Positions 1 through 12,449 of a DNA stretch of 64,000 nucleotides are shown here, in pieces (within the stretch, counting starts at the first letter, position 1; every line of letters begins with the position of its first letter). The position numbers and the translations under genes were made by a program. The DNA is from Papilionanthe hookeriana x Papilionanthe teres. Lineage: Eukaryota > Streptophyta > Magnoliopsida > Asparagales > Orchidaceae. The notes beneath the pieces are model-generated. The model was not told the origin of the DNA and searched no databases. It saw nothing but the letters and a program-made list of their open reading frames with translations. Location: assembly GCA_022702705.1 (NCBI GenBank), contig CM040430.1, forward strand, positions 15,075,310 to 15,139,309, in the 5' to 3' direction.

Positions 1-2245
1 ACGACTAAGCCTTGTAATTCGACCAGCCAGTTTTTGTATTTCTTTGTTGCTTTGAGGGGAAGCCAGATCTAGGAGTGCTTGTACTTTTTTTTGGATTGGG
101 CATAGTCCTTTGGGAGTCAACTGGTAGGTGCTCCGAAGATACATTTAGAAGGATTTAGTCTCATGTCAAATTTATTAGGAGTTTCAACGATTTCCTTTAG
201 ATTTTCTATGTGATGTTCGACTGACTTACTTTTACAAGGACGTTATCCACACAAAAATCAACATTTAGTTTCCTTTTTGATTCAATAATATTACATCAAT
301 GAGGAATTGAAATGTCGCCCCAGTATTCTTAAGCCTGAAGGGAGTTACAGTAAAACAAAAAAAAATCCTTACGTAGTAATGAAAGATTTCTTCTCTGCAT
401 TGGCCTGGTGCATTATTATCTAGAGGTAACCAGAGAAGGAGTCGAGGAAAATCATCATGGAGTATCTGATCATAGTGTCCAACAATGTGTTGATCTTCAG
501 TAGGGGCAAGTAACCTTTGGGCAAGTAGCATTTAGGTTGGTGAAGTCAATGCACATCCTCCACTTGCCGTTGGGCTTTCAAACCATTACTACATTCAAGA
601 GCCAGTCAGATATTAGATTTCCCATATGTAGCCCACCTCATTCAGTTTCTGGATTTCCGCTGCTATTGGATTGGATAGGACTCTTGTGATCGATCGAAGA
701 ATTCGCTACACCGGTCAAAAAAATAGGCTGATGTTGAGCCGATGGCAGGTGACATCAATCGGGACACCATGCATCTTTGCGGCTATCCAGGAAAAAAACA
801 TCCCAGTGTCTGTGAAGGGTATCAATCAGTTGGTTCTTATACCCTGCATTACAAATTTCACTAATTAGAAAGACCTTACCATGTTCTCCCTCATCAGCGC
901 AAGCACTCGAAGGATGGCCTCACTGGTCTTGAGACATCCTTTCCTTTGTATTTGAATGTCTAGCGGTTCGCGGTCAATGCTAGTGACTGCTTGCATGTAA
1001 AAACTTTTGAATTATTCTAGGTTGCCTCGGACTGTGATCATCTCCTCGTCCCAAGAAATTTTACAGCCACTTGGTATGTCAAAGCTACTACCTGATAGGT
1101 GTTCGTAGCGGCCAGCCAAAGATGGCATCGTATGTCAGAGGGGATTCCACCACCAAAAACTCTCTATATTGGTGAACTGTTTTTCTCACTCTCCCCATGA
1201 GATGACTAGGGAGATCACCGCGATTGCCCTCTGAGCCTCCTTTCTCTCACTTGAGAATCTGAAATGTGGACCAGTCAGTGTCGCTAATTGGTTAGTCTTG
1301 AGTCCCATTCTATCGAACACTGTTTTAAACATTGTGTTAACTGATCAATCAGTGTCAATAAGGATGCCCCCTACTTATTAGTTATTTATAAGTGTTGTAT
1401 CGATGATCATCTTGTTGTACAAATTTTCCCTCAATGGGGATTTGTATTTTTTAAAATAATTAGAGGGTGGGTATGAGTGTAAAAGGTGACGAAACATATC
1501 TCCCCGACTTGAGTCTTGAGTCGTATTCTGTCAAAAACAATTTTAAATAGAATATTAACTAAACTACCGACATCAACAAGGATGCTCCCCATCTAGCAGT
1601 TGTTTATGAGCACTGTGACAACAATCACCTCATTGTACATGTTTCCCTTCGGAGGGAGATCTACATTTGTGAAAATAATTAGGGGGTGAGTACGAGTGTA
1701 AAACGTGATAGAAAATACGTCCCCCGACCTGAGTCTTTTTAAATTTTGACGGTCGGGAAAACCCTTTGTCTCCATCAAAGATAGATAAGATGATTCCAGC
1801 TAGGTGGATTTCATTCGCTCACACTGGTCTATTCACAGTTCCTCCACTGGGGCCTTGCCTTGTCGCTGCGTGAGCTTTCCGACGACAGCAAACTTTTTCA
1901 AATTTGCATCCCTGATGAGCTCCTCCAACAAATTTCAAAGATAATGACATTTCTCCATGTTGTGTCTGTGGTCTCGATAGTAGGCACAATATTTGTTCAG
2001 ATTGCGCAATGTTGGTGCCATCTTCAGTAGAGAGGCCTTCTTGAAATAGTCCTTATTTTGAATGGTCTAGACTTATTTGGCCATTGGCATGTTCAAAGGA
2101 GTTGACCCTCGCGTTTCTTGATATACAGGTGGTCACTCATAGTATTGAGCTGATTGTTGGACAGGACGGTATCATTGACCATTGATACTTCTGTCACCCC
2201 GTCAGCCATCTCGAGATCAAGGATTGTTAGTTTGTCAACCACTAA
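1..2245 (-). mobile_element. Degenerate Ty3/gypsy (Tat-like) gag-protease-RT, right part interrupted
   Basis: Reading the minus strand from 2245 down to 1 gives, in broken frames, the end of gag with a zinc-knuckle-like stretch (YYRDHRHNMEKCHYL, about 2000-1930). An aspartic-protease-like region follows (FKTVFDRMGLKTNQL, about 1330-1280), then the start of reverse transcriptase (WKPNGKWRMCIDFTNLN at 590-540; a PFRLKNTGATFQFL segment at about 350-290). These match the order and motifs of plant Tat-type gypsy polyproteins. There are many stops and frameshifts, so the copy is dead. RT continues off the left edge of the window. The upstream part of the same gag lies at 4085-4960, beyond an inserted solo LTR. 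Confidence 0.8.
1295..1735. repeat. Tandem duplication of about 220 bp inside the gypsy protease region
   Basis: Two adjacent diverged copies are visible, about 1295-1510 and 1511-1735. Both contain CTTGAGTC, an AAC..AATAAGGATGC-type segment, TTGTACA, and a TTAG.GGGTG.GTA.GAGTGTAAAA segment near their ends. The duplication lies at the gag/protease junction of the decayed element. Confidence 0.6.
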
Positions 2246-2250
2246 GGGCT

Positions 2251-4079
2251 TGATGCACCAAAAATATATACGGTTTTTGCTATATAATTTTACTCATTTT
2301 TTATGATATTGCACTTTAAAGGAAGGTATTTTTCATGATTTGTTGCAGGTATGAAGATTTTAGGTGATTGGAGCAAAAATAAGAAAAACGGTGCAATTTG
2401 GAGCAAAAACGAGCAAGAAAACAAATTTTTCCCAGACACCTTTCGATAAGTCAATCTATGTTTAATCTCTTTTAAACTTCTTGTATATTTTTTAATGATA
2501 TTACACTTTAAAGGAATGTTGTTTTCATGCTTATTTTGTAGGGTTATCTGTTAGGAACACAACACAATTGAAATGGGGCAAAATGGAGCTAAAACGGAGC
2601 CAAACGGAGCAAAACGGTGGAGCTACGCATAAATCTCTCCGAAAGCGCCCTAGAGCTCGCCGACGGTGAGATTTTCCTGAGAAGACCGAAAAATGACAGA
2701 AAAGCTCGCCGACGGCACCCGGGACGACTATGGACCGACTTTTGGCGGTTATGAGCCGAAATTCAATGTATTTGGATGCTTTTTGAAAGATTTCTTGTGG
2801 TAATTCTTCAAACTTCATCCCTACATTTTAGGAGAACGAATTTAGGTCAGAAAAAAAGGAGGAATGTTAGGAAAAACTAGGAGAATGTTTAGGGTTTTTA
2901 AAATAGGAGTAGAAATGTAGATTTATACCCTTTTGGAGAGATTGGAGAGGAGATTTTGAGAGAATTTGTAAGGGATTGCACTAGCATTGCATGGATCAAC
3001 GGGAGAATTTGTGGGAGAGAACTTCATCTTTCTTTCAACGGAAAAAAGCTAAGTATTGTTCTTCATTATCTTATGATTTTGTAAACACTTACCTATTGGA
3101 TTTGCTTTAATTAAATAAAGTTTCCGTTGTGTTTTCTTCATGCTTTGTGACATATCTCTCTTACTCTTTCTTCTTCTTTGGAAATAGTGACATGAGAAGA
3201 TTATGCCATTCTTTTCCTTTTACTTTTCTTTTGTAATGAGTAGAATTCATTTGTAGGATGTTGAGATACATGCTAGAAGAAGTTTTATATATAAATGTGA
3301 TAGTTTTTACTTGCACTTCATTTACATTGCAATTAAGGCCTGTTGTAATGTTAAAATTCGTTGTGAAAACATACGATTCAAGAGGGTTATGCTTTCTACA
3401 ACTAAGTATGAACCACATTCAAATTCCATGGTAGTGAAGTTCATGGGGATTGAATGCAAATAAATAGGGAAATATAATTATTGGACGTAGAAGTAAAGAT
3501 TTTAGAGTGACAGACTAAAATCTCCAATTCGGTCCTATTGTTTGAGTACTGAAGTGGAGATGTTAGCCCTCAAGCTAGGGGAACATGGGAGCTCTGAAGT
3601 GAGAGCTGGTATCCTCCCAGCCTAGCTACAGATTCAGTAAAGAAACATAGGATTAGTCAATGTTCTTTATGCTTGGACTAGAGAGAAAAGAATAAAATTG
3701 CTCCTATTTGGCACATACAATATTTAATGCATCTCATTCCTATACATTATCCATTTCATTACATAAGGAAAGTAGTTTTTAGTATCTCAAAGTTCTCCAA
3801 ACCAATTCATCCAAAAAGGGGTGTCTTTAGAATTAACACTTGCATTAGGAGTAGTTGCTAGATAAAACATCATTTTAATCGACATTCCAAACTAAGGAGT
3901 AATTGCAGTAAACTAGAATTTGACTAAGGACCTTTTATCTCGCTTCCCTGTGAGATTGATAACCAGGACTCCACTAGAGCCCTATATTACTTGAGCGATA
4001 TGTATACTTGTGTTGATATAAGCATCTTTATTATTAATCAATTACACTTATTTTTTATCACTTCAAAAAGTCGCGGTCA
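2251..4079. mobile_element. Solo LTR with 5-bp target-site duplication GGGCT
   Basis: The 1829-bp segment starts TGATGCACC and ends CGCGGTCA (TG...CA). It is flanked on both sides by GGGCT (2246-2250 and 4080-4084). The flanking gypsy gag reading continues across it, so it inserted into the older element and later collapsed to a single LTR. Its left part has the GGAGCAAAA.. repeats (2360-2620) seen in Athila/Tat-type LTRs, and the Athila-like element at 47.9 kb carries similar sequence. No coding capacity. Confidence 0.8.
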
Positions 4080-4084
4080 GGGCT

Positions 4085-5300
4085 CGATTTCCCTTTGGCC
4101 ATCTTCGTCATCCTGACCCTTCTACTTTGTGATTGGTGGTTGGATGCTCTCGATTAGTTTTTGAGGACTCCATGAGATCATCTTCGACAACAATGTGGTC
4201 ATTTGCTAATTGTAAGACCTCCGCAAAGGTGCTTGGCTTGAGTAGGTTCAGGTCATACATGAATCGCTTGTTGTGGATCCCCTGCTTCAGCGCCTTCAGG
4301 TGATGAGAGGCTTCAGGTCTTCACTTCCAGCATTTCCTTCTGGAAACAGATGATGTAAGCCTATAGGCTTTCATTCTTCCCCCACCTGATATGAGGCAGG
4401 GTCTCTGTGTCCCTCTCAGTTTTTGCACATTGGTAAAAAGTGTTACTAAGAGCTTATGAAATTTGAAGAAGGTCAGGATGATGCCATTTGACAAACTATT
4501 AATCCATCGGAGTGTGACTTCTTTCAACATGGTCTGGAATAGACGACACTTCATGGCATCGCCGATCTATAGAAATCCAACTGTTGACTCGGAAGAAGCC
4601 AGATGATCAGCCGATCACTCTTCCCATTATAAGGATCATAGTGAGTAATTCTGAGCTTCACTTGAGGTATGGTGTTTAGGATTCTTTGAAAGAAAGAGCT
4701 GCCCATAGCCGACCAAGCAAGCATACCCACTCGATTCACTCGATGTTGGGCGCCCGATGTAGATGTGACACTGTCTGCTAGATCGGAATCCCTTGGTCCA
4801 TTGATTGTTCGATCACTAGGCCAACAGTGGGGTGCTGGGAATTATCGAAGGGAACCTTCTGAAGGAGGGTTCCCCGAGACTCTCCCTCCATGCTTGGTCC
4901 TCTTACTGTATGTCTCGATGCACCGCCTCTCTATTGAATTCCACGGTCACTATTTATCTATGTAAGAATTCTCCTTTGTAGTTAACTCTGATTCTCGTCT
5001 GGGGCATGTCCACGCTCACCGCACCACCTTTCAGGATGTTCGATTCTGAATTGTCCTTTGGAAATATACGACTCAAGAGTTAGAGCTGGGAGAAGGAGGA
5101 TTAGAGAGAGTGAAGAAAAGTGTTATGAAATTCTTAGTAGAGAAGCTCAGGAAGAAGTCCTCAGACCATGGGTACCCTCATTTATCGTCGAGCCTCTTAT
5201 TTATAAGAAGTCTTCTTATGTAATTATAGAAAGGAAGGGGTGATTATGGGAACAACCCTTGATTGCAAAAAAGGAGGGAGTGATCATGGAAACCACCCCT
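4085..5300 (-). mobile_element. Degenerate Ty3/gypsy (Tat-like) gag N-terminal part and leader
   Basis: The minus strand encodes gag-type sequence: KLRITHYDPYNGKSD at about 4670-4610, then MKCRLFQTMLKEVTLRWINS at 4554-4495, matching the pattern 'YDG..DP..H...' followed by 'MC+.FP..LKG.A..W'. The frame is broken. It is the upstream continuation of the gag that ends at 2245. The span 4960-5300 would be leader and 5' LTR remnant. I could not place an LTR boundary. Confidence 0.7.
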
Positions 5301-6239
5301 AATGCAATCTATGTGTTGATTTAATATTACAAAATGAATTTGGATAGGGCAGTAATCATCCGATCGACGTGTTCCAGTGCGGTTGACTAAAGCGACAGGC
5401 CTAGTGGAGTTCGTTTTTGCCAAGGTACAAGAGATTGGTCAGTCTGTTGTGTTCGGCCAACTATTAGAGAGCTTCGGCGGTTGGGACCGTAGATAGACTT
5501 GTCGATTGGATTCACAAATGGTGGACTTGATCAACCTGTTGATCTTCCAGATGACCAATTCAGATCATATCTCTTGAATTTAATGCCTTGATTATTGTGT
5601 CATCATCTTTAGTCGTTCAATTGCTTTGATATTTGTTTCGACATTGTTGGTGTGTATATTTATATATAGCAAGAAATGATGTGAAAGACAACATAATAGT
5701 GCAGGTTGTTAATAGCATATGCATATGATATTAATCATTAGGACAAATGGATGATTGGAAATTTGACTAACAAATATACGACAAAAAAAGCTCAACTTAA
5801 ATTCTAGCTCACTTTCATGATGTTACCATATATTAGTGTTGATATAGGATCTACACATCTATTTTTATAATTCTTCAAAAGAGATTATAGAAGAAAAATA
5901 TGCACAAATAGTCTAGACATAAAATTGGTTTTCTCAGTGGATCGCATTGAAGATGCATTGAGGAATCATAGGCTCATATAAGAGCTATTTTTTCTCATAT
6001 ATGCCATATAAATCTGATAAAAAAAACACTATTACAATAATTGAATTAAATATATTAAAAAAATAAAAAATACATAAATTAAATTTACCTTAAATAAATT
6101 TTAATTTTATATTTCAAAAAACTGAAGTATATGAAGATATTAGTTAAGATATCAAAATTAACAATGTTAAAAATATATTTGTGAATTGCAATGTTTCAGG
6201 TGTTCTGTATGTATATATTTAAAAAAGGAAGCAATACAG
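5301..6239. other. AT-rich intergenic DNA, no gene recognised
   Basis: No coding pattern, splice-linked ORF or terminal repeat was recognised. The left few hundred bases may still belong to the gypsy 5' LTR. Confidence 0.4.
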
Positions 6240-6560
6240 CTAAAAGACTTCCGCGGGATAACAGACCGCCCCATGGAAACAACGCGGCACTGATAGATAG
6301 ACGATGAATTTCAACGAGAATCGCCCCGCGGAGCCCGATTAATCACCCGCGGGTCGCTAGTGGTCGCTGCAAGTCCGCCACCTGTCACGCGTCATGAGGA
6401 AAATTTGTGGGCCCGAAGCCCGCAAATCCGACCCGCCGATAGGTCGCACGGAATCTTAGTTGGCTACGGCCTTTGTAGTCGCACGTGAGAGAGAACCTGT
6501 TCAGCCGGTCATTCCTCACCCGCCCGGCCGGTTACTTCCCTTGTGCCCCGCGTGCGGAGC
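6240..6560. promoter_or_regulatory. GC-rich, CpG-rich island with a G-box, possible old promoter of the JAZ gene
   Basis: This block is rich in CG dinucleotides (CCGCGG, GCGTC, CGCGGGTCG) inside very AT-rich surroundings. It contains CACGTG at 6482-6487, the G-box bound by MYC-type bHLH factors, which control many JAZ genes. It lies about 1.7 kb upstream of the JAZ start, with a dispersed repeat (6838-7740) in between. The link to JAZ is inference. It could equally be a remnant of another gene. Confidence 0.35.
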
Positions 6561-6747
6561 CTGCTTTTTTGGACGTCCCCTCCTGGATTTTTGGATGAAG
6601 ATAAAAGCAACGCAATCTTTTTTTTTTTTGGTCTATTTAAATTTTGACACTCGCAGATAAAAATAAATAGATAATTTTTTAAAAGATATTTGCATATGGC
6701 AATCTAATTGAACCTTTTGATTCTTTTTCTGTTGAAAAGTTAAGTGA

Positions 6748-6751
<4 letters not shown>

Positions 6752-6784
<33 letters not shown>
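6752..6784. repeat. (TA)n microsatellite
   Basis: About 33 bases of uninterrupted TA dinucleotides. Confidence 0.95.
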
Positions 6785-6787
<3 letters not shown>

Positions 6788-6837
6788 TTTATATTCAGTA
6801 CAAAATATGACTATCAATTAAGCTAAAAGGCAATCAT

Positions 6838-7740
6838 TAGAAGTGATGCGTGCTAGAAAATTCACGGCGGTTGAGTATTTGATTATCGTCTTAGCACTAT
6901 ACGAGAATTCAGTATACACAGATGAAAGAGAAATAAACGGTAATGACACCAGAAGTTTTTACATGGAAAACTTGTAAAGGGAAAAACCACGGGGTCTGAC
7001 CCAGTTGCGAAAATTCACTATTGATTGATGATTACAGAAATCCATTGTCCCACAGACGGGAAATGGTAATTATTTTCTTCATATTACAGTGCCGATTGAC
7101 AGTGTCTAGTTGGTGGTGATTGACGGTGATAGTTAGCGGTGGTTGACGGAGGTCGGAGGTGTTCGACAACGGTAAGCAATGGTCGACGGAGGGCGGCGGT
7201 GGCTGACGGAGGTCGGCGGTGGCCGATGACGTTCGGCGGTTATGCTAAGCTGCAGCTTATCCTCAAGGTTTCAAGCTCTCTCTCTAGGCTTCTCCTCTTC
7301 ATGTGAGGGTTGGAGGTCTATTTATAATATTTTGGGTGCAATTAATGCAACATTTTGATCGGACGGTCCAGAGAGCTTCTTTTGATCAAAAAGCGTTTAA
7401 AGGGCATTTGATGGCCTTAAAGATGTCGGAATTGAGTGATCTTGAGCTCGTTGAATTCGTCTTTTCGAGACGCTCGATTCAAGTATAGGATTGCTAGTGT
7501 CGGCATTTGTTTGACCTTCCAAATATGTCTTGAAACCTTCTAAGAATGGATTAATGACTTGATTTGAGTTTGATTTGACTCGGATTAGACTCATTTTATA
7601 TCATTAGGTTTGTCTATTGAGCCGGTCAGTTTGACTATAAGTTTTGCTGAAATTTGAGCTCTGAATGTCTTTTTATCAAAATTTGAATGTTTCTTATTCA
7701 AAAGATTGCACCGAGATTCTTGTCGGATGATGAAAGATAT
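6838..7740. repeat. Dispersed repeat with GGT/GAC-rich core, copy 1
   Basis: The left part has GGGTCTGACCCAGTTGCGAAA followed by an ATTACAGAA segment. The centre is a low-complexity stretch of GACGGAGGTCGGCGGTGG-like units (7120-7235). The right part has GTGATCTTGAGCTCGTTGAATTC. All three pieces recur in the same order at about 45360-46560. It is probably a non-autonomous LTR-type or similar interspersed element. No ends were confirmed. Confidence 0.5.
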
Positions 7741-8136
7741 TGGTGGGGTTTTGAACTTAATTTAAATTCAACTAAACATTAAAAAAATAAAAATTAATTC
7801 AAGGCACTGTTAAATCAAAATTTTAAAAATTTATTAAATTTGAATAAGAGATGGACTTAAATAATTTATTTTGCCATCGACGAAGAGCATGATTTATCGA
7901 ATTTACTAAACTCTATTTAATGAAAATCCCAGTTGCAGCCAAACAACCACCTAAGATCGAATTTTTAAAAATTCTAATAAATGCTAACGATATAATTTAA
8001 AGGATTTTATATAAAATCTCATAAGAAATATTTTAGTATTGTCAACAGTCATAAGAAATTCTTTCGTTAAATTAAAGCCAGATATTTAAGAAATGTATGG
8101 AGATTCATAAAAATAATACATAATTAAATGTGCCGC

Positions 8137-8137
<1 letters not shown>

Positions 8138-8176
<39 letters not shown>
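8138..8176. repeat. (GA)n microsatellite in the JAZ 5' leader
   Basis: About 19 GA units end roughly 80 bases before the JAZ start codon. GA/CT tracts are common in plant 5' untranslated regions. Confidence 0.9.
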
Positions 8177-8181
<5 letters not shown>

Positions 8182-8254
8182 CAGGTGATGCTTCAGGAGA
8201 ACAGGGGAGTTCTGGGAAGAGCTACAGGCGGCTTTTGAATCTCTGATTACTTTG

Positions 8255-11200
8255 ATGGAGAGGGACTTTATGGGAATAGTTGGAAGCGAGTCCAGTGCAA
8301 AGGATAGCTGGGGAGGCCGCGGCGATTCGGGTTCGAATTTCTGCTCTGAATTTAAACTGAATCGCAAATATGTGCTAAAAATGGCTTTTTGAACTTCTTT
8401 TTGGTGATTTCAGCTTAGGATATGCATATCTGTTTGTCAAAGATATAAATTTTTGCTACTGAACTGTAAATTGGGTTCAATTTGCTATTTTGGGGTATCC
8501 CACATTCTTGTTCTGTGGAAAATTGCAGCTGTGTTCTTATTCTTTTCATTGATTATTGTTTATTGCAATTCATAAACTTTACTGAGCTCAATTCGTTCAA
8601 GTCCACCTGCTGTAGCTCCTCTTAATCATGGTGGTCTTCTTTTGTTTTGAGTTGTTACTCTATATTGGATCAGTATTGGATGGCTCTGTTCTTTTGATTG
8701 AGTTTGGGTCTCTCTATGATTTCAGGTTTACATTTAGTCTTCAAATTTTCTTCTTTTTTTCTGACTGGGGATTCTTTTATTTATGTCTGCTTTAATATAT
8801 TCTGATTCAATCCTGTCAGGTGCTCCTTAATCAATCTCCCCATATTTAATAAAATTTAATGATTAATGTGATTGTGAAATCTGGCACTTGATTGAGGAGT
8901 TTCTGAGACAATATATTCCTTTAATTAATTCTAATTTGTAAAACATAACATCTGAATTGATTTTGGAGCAATTCCTTGCTCATTTAATTGATTTTGTACA
9001 TGCCAGTTGAGTTACTTACTGATCTGAACTTATTCTTTTTCCATTAAAATTGCTGCCTTCTCAGTTGTGCAGTGCTTGTCTAATAATTCATCGTCAACAC
9101 AACAATTCAAGCCATTGAAGACTCAACAAGAGGAAAAGCTCAAAAACGCCATGTTTGATCTAATTTCGTCCGGTGCTTTTCTCTCCAATGGATCCTTTCC
9201 TGCTGATTCGAAAGCTTGTGCTGTACAAACACCTCAGGTTTGAACTTGTGATTTGGATTTTGGTGAGCTCTGATAGGTATTCTAACTTCAATTTAATCCA
9301 TATTTTTCTGAACTTTTTGGATTGTTTCAGATATCCTTCAGCGTTGATAGGCATAATGTTCAACATCTTAGCTGTGCTTCTGCTCAACTTGTTCCAGCTT
9401 CTCAGACTTCGATACCCATTGGGATGAGCAGACCTTTGTTTAAGGTTCATGGCTCTTCCAATGGCCCGAATCTTGCTGCCACTGCTGTGAAGTCTCAGAC
9501 TTTGGGATCAAGTAACAGCTCTTTGCTAGGATCAGGCGTTGAATCCTTCACTCCAAGGTTCATATTTTGGCTATATTTAGTTTAAAGTAATTGTAGGAAA
9601 GGGAAATTAAAGTGATTAATAAATGGAATTGAAATTAGTTTTATGATTGGCTTATGAGAAAATGAATGGAGAAGGATAAAAGTGCCAAAATGGTCCCCTG
9701 ACTCTTTCAAGGGGCCATTTTAGTCTAGATTTTTTATAAAAGTGCCGATTGGTCCCCTTTGAATAAGAGTTGAAATAGTCCTGGGTCAAGATTACTTTAT
9801 CCTTCGTTAAAATAGTCCGGAAACAAATTTAGTACTTTAATAAACTCTGAGACTAAAATGATCCAATGTAAATAGTTATGAGGCTATTTTTGCACTTTAC
9901 TCTATGGAAAAGTTACTCAATGGAAAAGTTAACTAAAACTCAACCTTAATGTTTTTCATACTTCATTTTTCAATCCATTTACATATGTTCCAACATTATC
10001 AATAGAATAAATTTCCTATGACTTGACCCCAAACCAAACAAAATAGTTCATGAGATAAATATTATCTCCCATTTGCTTAATTCCTCGAAACCAAACAAGC
10101 TTTTATGTTGTTTATTCAACTTTATGGAAACCAATATCATGTAATACTACACATTCTAAAGTTCTAAGATAATTTCCTTTCTATACATAGGAATATCATG
10201 AAATCTCCTCCAACTACTGCACAACTCACAATATTTTATGCGGGTTCAGTGAATGTATATGATGATGTCCCTTGGGATAAGGTATTATTCTCATTTTTAT
10301 CTTGAGATTTTAATAATGAAAACAAAAGATATACAGTGCATTACTACTTTAGCTGTGTATTTTTGTCATTAGGCCCAAGTCGTTATGCTTAAGGCAAGTG
10401 AAGGGTGCAAAGCAACTAAAAATATTGTTCATACAATAGTTGAAGCACCAGCTCTTCCCCTTACCAAAGGGTCTGTTTCTGATGGCCTGAGAGCTTCACA
10501 ATCTCCAATGCCGGTTAACAATCATGTGGTGTCTTCGACTAGCCATGATGAGACCTCAATGGCTATGAACAATTCCATGGTAGCAGCTACTACAGCTACA
10601 ATCATGCCTAGAGGTAACTGGATCTTTATATTATGGTGAACTTTTGAATTCAAATAGGGTAAGTTTAAGAGTTTTGAGTAACATTTTGTTTCTGGGATGC
10701 AGCTGTGCCTCAGGCTAGGAAGGCCTCATTAGCTAGATTCCTAGAGAAACGGAAGGAAAGGTATAAATTTGTGTGCAATACAGAATTTTCTAATAGTTTT
10801 TTGTTCTTAGGCATCTCACGAAATTATATTGTTTGGGTGTGAGTAAGATTTGTTCTCTGGCTACTTCTATGAATTTTTCACTTTTATGGGCCTAACAAGC
10901 CTTAAATTTTGTCCATGTTGTTCAAAGATACTTTATCAACCTATTTTAGATGATTTTGAATATATGATAATAATAATTTTATTGCATACAATGCCTGATG
11001 TCATTACTAAAGTGTCAGAAGAGTCCATTCACTATTTACATGGTGTCCTTTTAGTCCTAGAGTCTATGAAAGTGTCAAATTAATCCCAAACTCTTTAAAA
11101 AGGTTTATTTTAAATAAGTTCGAGGACTAAATTGACACTTTTATAAACTCTGGAACTAAACTGACGCTCGAGTCAGGGGACCATTGTAACGCTTTTCTCT

Positions 11201-11528
11201 ATCAAAAAATAAAGCGCCCTATCTTATCTTCCTAATTTTGAATCAAATTTTTGACATATACATATGATCATTGTGTCTTTTACTGTTTCTTTTTCTCTCT
11301 TTGTTCTGTTTAACTGAAAAACTCACTATCTCTCCTTTTTTCAGAGTGAGCAACACAATGCCCTATTCAATTGAAAATAAGCCCTCAGATGTAGTTCCTC
11401 CCTTCAACAAAAGTTCAGTCCCTCAGGTCTCTCTTTCAAGCTTACAGAAGGATATTTCATGGCTCAAAGGCCAAGCAAAGAACTGTGAAGATAAAGTTGA
11501 CTCCCCAAGCACTAAACTGGAGATGTAA
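8255..11528 (+). CDS. TIFY/JAZ family protein (JAZ3/TIFY6B-like), seven exons
   Basis: This is a transcriptional repressor of jasmonate signalling. It would act in the nucleus, binding MYC factors and, with jasmonoyl-isoleucine, the receptor COI1. Exons: 8255-8371 (donor uncertain), 9073-9237, 9331-9557, 10191-10281, 10373-10613, 10703-10760 and 11345-11528. Phases agree throughout and give about 360 residues, close to Arabidopsis JAZ3. The start MERDFMG is typical of the TIFY6 group. Exon 4 carries the ZIM/TIFY motif (AQLTIFYAGSVNVYDD, with TIFYAG). Exons 6-7 carry the Jas motif (VPQARKASLARFLEKRKER) with the usual continuation into the last exon. The weakest call is the exon 1 donor (GTGCTA). 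The N-terminal part shows little of the WPF..KVSA sequence usual in JAZ3 proteins. The tail after the Jas motif is long and ends TKLEM. All other splice sites are canonical. Confidence 0.9.
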
Positions 11529-12449
11529 GCTTTGCTTAAACCTTCAACAAGTCATCTCATTATGCGAGTGTAGCCAGATTTCATTCATTTTGGATCTCCT
11601 CTATATCAGCTGTTGTACACTAGTATCTCATTTTTATTTTTTCTTAAATGTTGATTAAGAACTATTCTGCGGTTATAAATGAGTGTGAGAGTGGTTCTTA
11701 CCAACCTGAAAAAGAAAACGGCCTATAAATATATGGTGAAATTTTGTTTTTATTTTTCTCTTTTTCCTTTTTTTTATAGTCCCATGTTATATTTATGATA
11801 TCTGTATTATATATAGTTTCTTAACTTTCCACTAAAGAAAATAAATGGGTACACAGTTCATTTTGGGCTCTGTTAGCCACACTCTTTTTATAGGTTTGAA
11901 TCATATAGAAAAAGCTATATAATATAATATGGTAAATGAATTATAAAAAAATTTAAAGCTAGACTCATTGATTATTTGTAATAAAATATAAGAGGCATGT
12001 AGGCTCTATTAGAATTTGAACTTGTTGTCAAACAACTAGAAGGAAGTTGTTGGTTCATTTGAGGGGATGACTATGTCTAAACTTGGTTAGTCAACATGTT
12101 CACTATCACACCATGTGTTTGGCGAGTTCTTCACGATTCAAACAAGACTATCTCAAACTTGGGTGGCGAGTATTGCCTCGAAGCTGATTGGCATGTCCGC
12201 TTTAAAATCAACTGATAACTCCATCTTAAACCCATGTTGGTGAGTTTGTCTCGAATCGGGATGATGATTTTATCTTAAACTCGACCACCCAAGTTTTTTG
12301 ATATTTTTAGGTATCACTATGATGCACAAACATTTTTAATTAAGGAACAATGCAGTGTCAGTAGAGTGTCGGATATGAGCATGCCTCTGACAGCTTTGAC
12401 AAGTATCAGAAGTAGAATAGAAATGTATAATTTAAATAATATTTTAGAA
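11529..12449. other. JAZ 3' region and AT-rich intergenic DNA
   Basis: The first few hundred bases are presumably the JAZ 3' untranslated region. An internal duplication of CTTAAAC/ATCTCAAAC-type text near 12140-12290 is visible, but no gene or known element was recognised. Confidence 0.4.
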
